Shown piece after piece: positions 18,563 to 25,057 of a stretch of 25,057 nucleotides of DNA. Location of the stretch: the NCBI GenBank assembly GCA_015657535.1, contig JADHZB010000297.1:1-25057 (forward strand), written 5' to 3'. A program made the position numbers and the translations under genes. The notes under the pieces are model-generated. The model saw only the letters and a program-made list of their open reading frames with translations, had not been told where the DNA came from and made no database searches. How positions within the stretch are numbered: position 1 is the first letter of the stretch; the number at the start of each line of letters is the position of its first letter. The DNA is from Nephromyces sp. MM_2019. Its lineage: Eukaryota; Apicomplexa; Aconoidasida; Nephromycida.

Positions 18563-18678
18563 GTTAAGTAATTAAAAATTTTCAAAAATTACTAAATCTA
18601 ATCAAGGGAACAGGCCAAAGATAAATATATGTATATATATATGGTTGATGATGTGTACATACACCCCACTCTCCCCCC

Positions 18679-19797
18679 CTATTTCTTCTTTGCAAATGTA
18701 GCGGCGACAATCATAGGAAATACAATGGTAGCATCCGCGTGTACTTTGACTGGCTGAGCATCGGCCTTTATTTTTCCCCAGGAAATGGCCTCATCAGGTT
18801 TGGCCCCCGAGTCACTACCATCATATTCTTGCCCGGTATTTATGTAAACAGCATAGTCACTACCATTTCTCATCAGGTTGGCGTTGCATGTGTGGTGTTT
18901 GGCAAGCCCTCCACCTAAAATAATCATCCCAGATTTCCTGCACCTAACAGCTAGGTCATTGATGCGGCGTATGTCTTGGATAACATCTACAACGAGTCCG
19001 GGGTTTCTGTAAGAATGGAAATATAAATTATCTCCTAGTGAGCCGTCAGTGATACCGGGGCAGAAAACGGGGATGGAATTCTTGTGACACCAATAATAGA
19101 GGGAACGTTCGTCATTGATTTCACGACCCAATCGATCAATCAGCATTGAGGGTGTCCACACAAATGGAGTGTCTTCGTTCCGCCCTGTTTCGGTAGGTAC
19201 ACCCCCCTTAAAGGTTTGTTCGCCCTCCGCTTGCTGTTCTAGCAACATATCGTCTAATATAGGCTGTAACCAATCTTCAAAACGACAGTAATTGTCGTTG
19301 GGTACAAACAAATTGCCTATCCGATTCCAACCCTTGTCTCTCAGCTCCTTACCCTTCCAATTAAAGCTCCCCAAGTATGTATTTGAAAGACATTTGATGA
19401 AGTCCTCCTCTATACCCCCAGCAGAAGTTACAAACACATCTACCAGCTTGTGTTTGGCCAGATAAACAAACGCTTCCCGTAGCCCAGAGCTAATCATGTT
19501 GGACGTAAACGATAACCAAATCGTACATCGTGCTCTAGTACGTTCCTCCTCCGATATTTCAGGGTCATTGGATAGTAAAGGATCATCTGAAAGCCTCCAG
19601 TCAATCATTCGATTTACCTCGTCAATTGCCAGCCCCAAATTCGAGGCTTGGAAACCCGTAGTTTTGAATGAATTGATCAAATCTTCCATACCGAATTTAC
19701 CCTCGAAATTCATACCCCTTATTTCAATCGAATTAGCTGGGATTGGGGCGGAGTCCACCAATACTGCCTCCAAAGCCTCCTTGGGTACTTCCGCCAT
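18679..19797 (-). CDS. DHS: Deoxyhypusine synthase
   Basis: Transfers the aminobutyl group of spermidine, with NAD, to one lysine of the eIF5A precursor. This is the first step of hypusine formation, essential for translation elongation in eukaryotes. It is a cytosolic homotetramer. The single uninterrupted frame of 372 residues matches the usual length (human 369), with a good ATG start (MAEVPKEA). Conserved blocks include [33 protein letters not shown]-like [35 protein letters not shown] and [17 protein letters not shown]. The lysine in SWGK (K342) corresponds to human Lys329, the enzyme-intermediate residue; K300-H301 corresponds to human Lys287-His288. An insert of about 15 residues sits near 195-213, before FVWTPSML. 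Unlike all neighbours it has no intron and is visibly less AT-rich. Confidence 0.97.
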   Translation of the reverse strand: MAEVPKEALEAVLVDSAPIPANSIEIRGMNFEGKFGMEDLINSFKTTGFQASNLGLAIDEVNRMIDWRLSDDPLLSNDPEISEEERTRARCTIWLSFTSNMISSGLREAFVYLAKHKLVDVFVTSAGGIEEDFIKCLSNTYLGSFNWKGKELRDKGWNRIGNLFVPNDNYCRFEDWLQPILDDMLLEQQAEGEQTFKGGVPTETGRNEDTPFVWTPSMLIDRLGREINDERSLYYWCHKNSIPVFCPGITDGSLGDNLYFHSYRNPGLVVDVIQDIRRINDLAVRCRKSGMIILGGGLAKHHTCNANLMRNGSDYAVYINTGQEYDGSDSGAKPDEAISWGKIKADAQPVKVHADATIVFPMIVAATFAKKK

Positions 19798-20039
19798 TAA
19801 AGCAATGTGTAGAGTGTAATGTGGTAGTATGGGCCGTTGGGATTATGGAGTTGCGTGAAGGTTGGCATAGAGGTGTGGAGAGTTATGAGTTGCTATGGAG
19901 AGGTATGTGGTTCAGATTAGTCTTTGTGTGTGTGTGTTTCTGTAAAGGTGTGAGTCGGAATGAAGATGTGTGTCTAGAGCCCAATTGTAGAGTTTAATTA
20001 GGTTTGAAGATGTGTTCACATGAGTAATTATGGGTGTGA

Positions 20040-20135
20040 TATCGTTAGTATGAAGATATGTTGGTTAGTGTGAGATGGTTAATATGAAGGTATGTATGTT
20101 GGTGTAAGCTGATTGGTATGAAGATTTGTAAGTGT
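20040..20135. repeat. Degenerate minisatellite of about 35-40 bases
   Basis: Copies of a block TTAGTATGAAGATATGTTGG followed by TTAGTGTGAGATGG-like sequence occur near 20045, 20080 and 20115, with a weaker copy ending near 20030. It lies upstream of the DHS start codon by about 250 bases. Confidence 0.6.
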
Positions 20136-20559
20136 GTGTAAAGAGTGGTGAATAGGTCAAGGAGTGATATATGAGGATGTAATGAATATATAGTATTTAG
20201 ATGGAGTAGCTTTAAAGCTTCAATTGAACGAAAAAAAAGCTATTAAACTAAAATAATAAAATAATATGTTTCTTAAGAGCGTGTGTGTTGTTTATGTGAT
20301 GATAACAAAGTTAGCTCTGTGTGTAGCTTGTTAGTTGATTATACAAAGAAATTTATGAATTAAATTCATTAAGTTGCTATAAATAGATTTAATTAGTACA
20401 CTAATGAAGTTTTCTGTGCGTGTTTGATGACAATAGTGATGCATATGTGTAATTAAGAACTTTGAAAAAATATGTGTGCGAGTTTATATGAAATTATGAA
20501 GATGTTGGTACGGTAGCTGTGAAGATATGTATGTCCGTATACAAAGTCTGTTACAATAT

Positions 20560-20835
20560 GTGTGCACTAGCTATGTAGAGTTGTGTGTGTGTAGTGATGT
20601 AGAGATATGTGCTGTGACTCTAGTGATGTGCGCTTGTGTGTATAATATTTATAAAGGATTGTGAGAGTATAATGACTCTGTAGATGTGCGTGTGTTTTAT
20701 AACTGCATAGGGTTAGAAGTATGTTTGTAGTGACTGTAGAGAAATGTCCGCGTGCATTATATATATAAAGGTGTGTGTGTACATAGCTATAGAGACATGT
20801 GCATGCGTGAAATGGCTCTAGAGTGGTTTTTGTGT
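20560..20835. repeat. TG-rich degenerate repeat
   Basis: Loose recurrences of GTAGAGATATGTG, TGACTCTAGTGATGTGCG and GTGTGTGTAT-like blocks on the plus strand. The period is irregular and copies are diverged. Confidence 0.45.
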
Positions 20836-21117
20836 GTGTATGATTAGTTGTAAGATTCCCTTAAATCTTATATGTAGTTTAAAATTATAATGATGCGTGC
20901 ATTATAAGCTTTAGTTTGTTCAAATTAATAGTTTCAATGTAAGTAATAAACAATTATACGTAATTATATCAAATGTTTAACTTCAAATTTGTGTTTTGTT
21001 TAATTATTTTTTATAATATTTTCACACAAATAAATTTGATAAAAATATAAAAAATTTGATAATATATTTAGTATTTACATAATTACTTAAGATCTTTAAA
21101 TGAGTATCTGATGAAAA

Positions 21118-21240
21118 TTTTACATACACAATGCAAACACACACAATATACTGCAACAGAGACACACAAAATACACCCACTACACAGACCAAATACACAC
21201 AAATAAATACACACGCATATAGCTACATACACATATAGAT
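21118..21240. repeat. CA-rich tract
   Basis: The plus strand reads ACACAC-rich here (ACACACAATATACTGCAAC, ACACACAAAATACACCCAC and similar). This is the reverse polarity to the TG-rich sequence on both sides. Confidence 0.6.
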
Positions 21241-21247
21241 ACCTTGA

Positions 21248-21255
<8 letters not shown>

Positions 21256-21285
<30 letters not shown>
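21256..21285. repeat. (AT)n microsatellite
   Basis: An uninterrupted AT run of about 30 bases separates the CA-rich tract on its left from the TG-rich sequence on its right. Confidence 0.9.
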
Positions 21286-21287
<2 letters not shown>

Positions 21288-21407
21288 AAGCACATATACA
21301 TTTGTATGTAAATATACATTCTTGTTACATTTCTGTATATATATATAGTTAATCAGTGTGTATGTACTGTATGAGTAATATGTATGTATGCATTGTAGGT
21401 GTGTTAT

Positions 21408-21455
21408 GTGTGTATGCATTGTATATGTAAAGTGTGTATGCATTGTATATGTAAA
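21408..21455. repeat. Exact 24-base tandem duplication
   Basis: A 24-base unit beginning GTGTGTATGCATTG and ending TATATGTAAA occurs at 21408-21431 and again, identical, at 21432-21455. Degraded partial copies flank it from about 21380 to 21495. Identity of the two units suggests recent slippage. Confidence 0.85.
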
Positions 21456-21782
21456 GTGTGTGGATTGTATGTGTAGTGTGTATGTATTGTAAGTCTAAAT
21501 TGTGTCTGTATGTCCATGCAAGAATAATTTCAATATAAAAATGTGTAAATAGATATAAATTCAGTTTATAATTTTTTTTCAAATTGAGTTAGTATGTTTT
21601 GAATAATAAATTACTTTGGTGAAGTTGTATAAATAATAAATAAATCATTAAAATATGGTTATCGTTTTTCATACATTTTTCAAACACATTTTACAAACAA
21701 ACTAATAAGTATTGATAAATTTCCAAATTATATATATTTTGTAAATAAAGATAAGAATTATAAAAAAATTTGGGAAATAAAA

Positions 21783-23871
21783 TTAAGATTTTATTTGGTT
21801 TTTCAAGTTGCAATATGTCTCAAACAATGCCTGAAAAAAAACCGCATATATATATATATATGCGTGTACCTAATTGTGTGAGTGGATGTGTGTGTATGTG
21901 TGAAGTATTCATGATTTGAATGTGTCTATTATCTTTGTAAAAGTTGAGTTCGTTTGTGTTTAAAAATTAGAAAGATCTATTAGTTTGGGTGAATATATAT
22001 ATGATTAGTATGACTATGTTTTTGATTGTGTGCATATATATATTTAAATTTAATTTGGCTTACTTTAGCATGAAGATCTTCTTGGTGTTGTTGTGCGAGG
22101 GCATTACTGCGAATCAAATTGAGATAATGAAAAGTGTGTTTGTGTGTGTGTTTGTAGTAGAGATAGTGTAATGAAAGATCTTTTTGGGTATGGAAATGTG
22201 TCAAAAAATTCTGTAAAAGTGACTAGGTTTTGTACACAAACCTATAATAGGTGTGTGATACTTAGATATATATGTACTTGGCAATAGTATTATTGTTTGT
22301 GTTTATGAATAGTAAAATATATGTGTATGAAAAGTAAAATGTGTGTGTTCATGGATAATATGATGTGTGTGTGTACAGGTAATATAATGTATGTGTGAGT
22401 GAATAATAAAGTGCGTGTAATTACTTTGTTGCAGTTGTCTGTTGATTTTGAAGTCCTTTTCTACAACGTTCAAAGTTGCTAAATGAATGTAAGCATTTGG
22501 TAGATCGATTCTGTGTGTAAGCGTAAACATAAACAAATGCATTCGAGATATCCATCTTATAATATATATATATACATGTGTGTGTGTTTGTGAAAGCGTA
22601 TATGAAAATAAGTCAAATGATATTTGATGTGTAAATCTATTGTTGGGAGAATTCTTTTTACCATAAAAGAGTCTTCAAAGTTATTTTGTAAACATTGAAG
22701 GTATTTTGAGCCTGAAAGTATATATAAATAAATATATATATATATATAAATGTATGTTTGTATAAACTTAAACGTGTGTGTATGTATGTGTGTGTGTGTA
22801 TGTGTAGTTCAATTTAGGTGAATGTATATGCAAATCACCTGGAATTCTGCATGCATTTTCAATATCAGTAGAATTCTTGAACATGTTCATATATATATCA
22901 GCCTGTATGTCAAATGTTAATATATTTAATAATAACACATTAAAGATATTTGTAAGTATATTATATATTATAATAATTCACATAGTTTTCGTGTTTATGA
23001 GTGTGTGTTCAGTATATATTAAGTTACTTTCATTTCACGAGCATCTACACTAAGGCTATCCTCGAGTTCAGGCTGTGAAAAGTAAAAACAAATTATTTTA
23101 AATTAAGAAAAATGTGTAAATGAATTATATAAAATAATGATTCGCTAGTGATTTATGGGGATATATATATATATATATGTGCATACTTTGTGTGATTGTA
23201 TGATTTGTGTAAGTGTGTGTAATATATGTGTGTGTAATGTGAGTCATGCGAAGGTGCGATTTGTGTGTGTGTGTATTATTAATAAAATGTACTTTTCCAA
23301 TAACAAGATCGTTCCACATAGCGCGCTCAGTGTGTGGGGTGTTTGGGTTGTTCATTGAAAGGCCCATAAAATTATAACGATCAAACATTTTCTTCATTGA
23401 CATACTTCTCTATTAAAAAATGTGTGTGTAAAATATATGTATGTGTATAATGTGTATGTAAAATGTGTATGTGTGTAAGATGTGTGGGGTATATAAAAGG
23501 CGTAAAGCTTGAAGAATGTGTTGATATGTTTAAGTTTACTGCGTATAATGTGTGATTTATCTTTGTTTGTGTATTTGTATAATATTTGTGCATGTGTGAG
23601 ATTCGCGTATATGTGTTTAATATATGTGTATTTGTAATATGTGTGTCTGTGTAAACTCTGTGTTTGTCATCTCTGTTTTTTTATTCTCTGAGTGTGTGAG
23701 TATAATGTTTGTATGTGAACTTACTTCCATTTTAAATTTTCTTGTTATAAACCAATCTTTGATTTCTGCCTCAACCTGTGCCATTTGATTTTTAATTTTT
23801 TGTTGTTGCAAATCATCTTTGCTATACTCCTTGAGAGGAGGAGAGAAAGTTGAGAAAGTAGTTGCTTCCAT
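21783..23871 (-). CDS. Twin CX9C (CHCH-type) protein, probably mitochondrial intermembrane space, 8 exons
   Basis: Exons: 23871-23725, 23409-23293, 23072-23028, 22902-22839, 22711-22662, 22510-22425, 22106-22064, 21830-21783. All introns are GT-AG and phases agree, giving 199 residues from MEATTFSTFS to a TAA stop. The diagnostic feature is two CX9C pairs, C121-x9-C131 and C147-x9-C157, separated by 15 residues. This is the pattern of coiled-coil-helix (CHCH) proteins, which are oxidised by Mia40/Erv1 and often assist or form respiratory complexes. One further cysteine (C191) lies near the C-terminus. The N-terminal half (about 1-100) is charged and helical-looking, with EAEIKDWFITRKFKME and MFDRYNFMGLSMNNP, and has no evident transmembrane segment or cleavable presequence. 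I do not recognise the family; an assembly factor or accessory respiratory subunit is inference. All cysteines of the motif survive across exon junctions, which supports the model. Confidence 0.8.
22305..22420. repeat. Degenerate minisatellite of about 27-30 bases in intron 6 of the CX9C gene
   Basis: Four to five copies of a block such as GGATAATATGATGTGTGTGTG, with variants starting AATAGTAAAATATATGTG and GAATAATAAAGTGCGTG. The last copy abuts the splice donor at 22424. Confidence 0.6.
23410..23490. repeat. TG-rich repeat in intron 1 of the CX9C gene
   Basis: Recurring AATGTGTATGTAAAATGTG-type units of about 15-20 bases on the plus strand, next to the acceptor at 23410. The rest of this 315-base intron (to 23724) is loosely TG-rich with no coding signal. 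Confidence 0.55.
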
Positions 23872-25057
23872 GTGTGTGAGTGTATATATATGTGTATATA
23901 TGTGTATTTATAAGTCTGTGTGAGAGTGTGGGTGGGTTTGTATGTGGATAAGTGTGGGTGTGCTTATGTGTGTGTGATTATGTATGTGTTTGTATGTGTT
24001 ATTGTGTGTAAAAATAGATATATATATGTAAAATGTATGCTTGTGTGTGTTTATATATTTAGAATTATATGTAAAATGGAGAAAGAAATAAATAAAAAAA
24101 TGGGAAAGGTAACAGGTATAAAATTTTTTATAAAAAAATTCATGAAGTGTTTATAATTTAAGAAAATATAAATTTACGTTTGTGTGTAAATATGTATAGG
24201 TGTGTATGTGTTGATTGTTTTAGTTCTAATAAAACATCTATTTAACTCATTTTTATCGGAATTTGTGTGTGCATATAAATCTATATATATATTGATGGGA
24301 ATATATAGTTAGAAATTTATGCTTGAATGTTTAAAGCTTAGAAAAGAAATTACAGTGTTTATATATATATTTAGTGTAATGAGATATTGTTTATATGTAA
24401 GTGGATGGTGTGTGTACCTGTGTGTGCTTGGTTGTATGTTTGTGTGTTTGTTGGGGTGTGTGTGGGTGTGTATGTTGTGTGTGAGTATTGTATGTATGCT
24501 TATATACAACTATATAAGCAATGTCTATTTGTTTATGTATAGATAAAACTTGTTAATTTTTAAGTATGCCTATATTTGTGCATATGAAGCAACTATTTAT
24601 ATTTTTGATTGTGCGTTTGTTTGTGCTTGTGTGTGAGTATGTGTCTGTGTGTATAAGTTTTTCAATAATTTTATTGTTTTTAGGTACAAAATTTAATTAG
24701 TAATTTGAAAATAATCAGGAATTTCATTTTTGAATAAATTAAATTTCACCTCTAATCACAATTTATGGAACAAATATACCTTATGTACACTAACTTAGCT
24801 GCTATAAACACACATGTTAATATAAATTTTACAAACATTTATTATTTAATTCGCACATATTTTGAGTTGCTACACGCACATTATTACTAAATTTAGACAA
24901 ATTTTATCCAACTTTAAACACATTTTTAGTTACTATACAAACATTTTTATTAGGTTTAAACACAAATTTTACTAATCTTATATATATTATTATTAATGTA
25001 TGATACATACACCTACAAATTCAAACACATTTCAGGATACGTATATATATATATATA
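23872..25057. other. Sequence upstream of the CX9C gene to the window end
   Basis: TG-rich on the plus strand from 23872 to about 24060 and from about 24400 to 24650, then AT-rich to the end with an (AT)n run at the border. The CX9C promoter should be at the left edge. A plus-strand frame at 24077-24109 (MEKEINKKMGK, followed by GTAACA) could imitate a first exon, but no partner exon is visible. I see no gene here. Confidence 0.55.

Larger units (their letters stand above)
17536..18678. other. Intergenic region between PF20 and DHS genes
   Basis: AT-rich and largely free of TG repeats. It should contain the PF20 promoter (left part) and DHS 3' sequence (right part). Two items stand out: a perfect 12-base inverted repeat at 18152-18190 and a 33-codon minus-strand frame at 18461-18562. 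Nothing else coding is visible. Confidence 0.55.
19798..21782. other. Intergenic region between DHS and the CX9C gene
   Basis: The plus strand is TG-rich from about 19800 to 20860, AT-rich to about 21100, CA-rich at 21120-21240, then (AT)n and TG repeats to about 21500. Several degenerate tandem arrays are present (20040-20135, 21408-21455). The ORFs that can be read at 21083-21582 are Cys/Val/Tyr- or His/Thr-rich repeat translations. No gene is visible. Confidence 0.6.

Noticed and set aside
19496..19997. Plus-strand open frames overlapping the 5' part of deoxyhypusine synthase
   Set aside because: They are antisense shadows of the DHS coding sequence and its TG-rich upstream region; DHS on the minus strand is full length and conserved.
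24077..24109. Possible divergent first exon (MEKEINKKMGK followed by GTAACA)
   Set aside because: No downstream partner exon is visible up to the window end, and short Lys-rich frames are common in AT-rich DNA.

Overview
The window looks like nuclear DNA of an AT-rich, intron-rich alveolate, most likely an apicomplexan or a close relative. The main reason is a plant/apicomplexan-type calcium-dependent protein kinase (kinase plus four EF hands on one chain), which animals and fungi lack. A second gene encodes a PF20/SPAG16-type axonemal protein, so the organism should build a flagellum at some stage, such as a flagellated microgamete. Piroplasms and Cryptosporidium, which lack flagella, are therefore unlikely sources. 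I cannot name the genus.

All four confident genes lie head to tail on the minus strand. From left to right: (1) 1959-9161, a CDPK of 588 residues in 11 exons; (2) 11361-17535, a PF20/SPAG16-like protein of 603 residues in 19 exons; (3) 18679-19797, deoxyhypusine synthase of 372 residues in one exon; (4) 21783-23871, a twin-CX9C (CHCH-type) protein of 199 residues in 8 exons. I assembled the spliced models by hand. Every intron is GT-AG, every junction keeps phase, and the summed exon lengths are multiples of three (1767, 1812 and 600 nt).

Non-coding sequence makes up most of the window. Positions 1-1958 are AT-rich, with a degenerate tandem repeat and decayed open stretches. The CDPK introns, 9.4-9.7 kb, and 19.9-24.6 kb are full of TG-rich microsatellites and short degenerate minisatellites. 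The PF20 gene and its flanks are almost free of them. The spaces at 9162-11360, 17536-18678, 19798-21782 and 23872-25057 hold no gene I can defend; weak candidates are listed separately.

The four genes are not a pathway. They cover calcium signalling, the motile axoneme, translation-factor (eIF5A) modification and probable mitochondrial intermembrane-space biology, as expected for a random nuclear locus. The items most worth a second look are an Asp in place of the usual Ala in the CDPK activation-segment P+1 motif, an intronic open frame with a faint Gar1/Naf1-like pattern, the intronless and less AT-rich DHS gene among intron-dense neighbours, the unidentified CX9C protein, and the intron-specific minisatellites.
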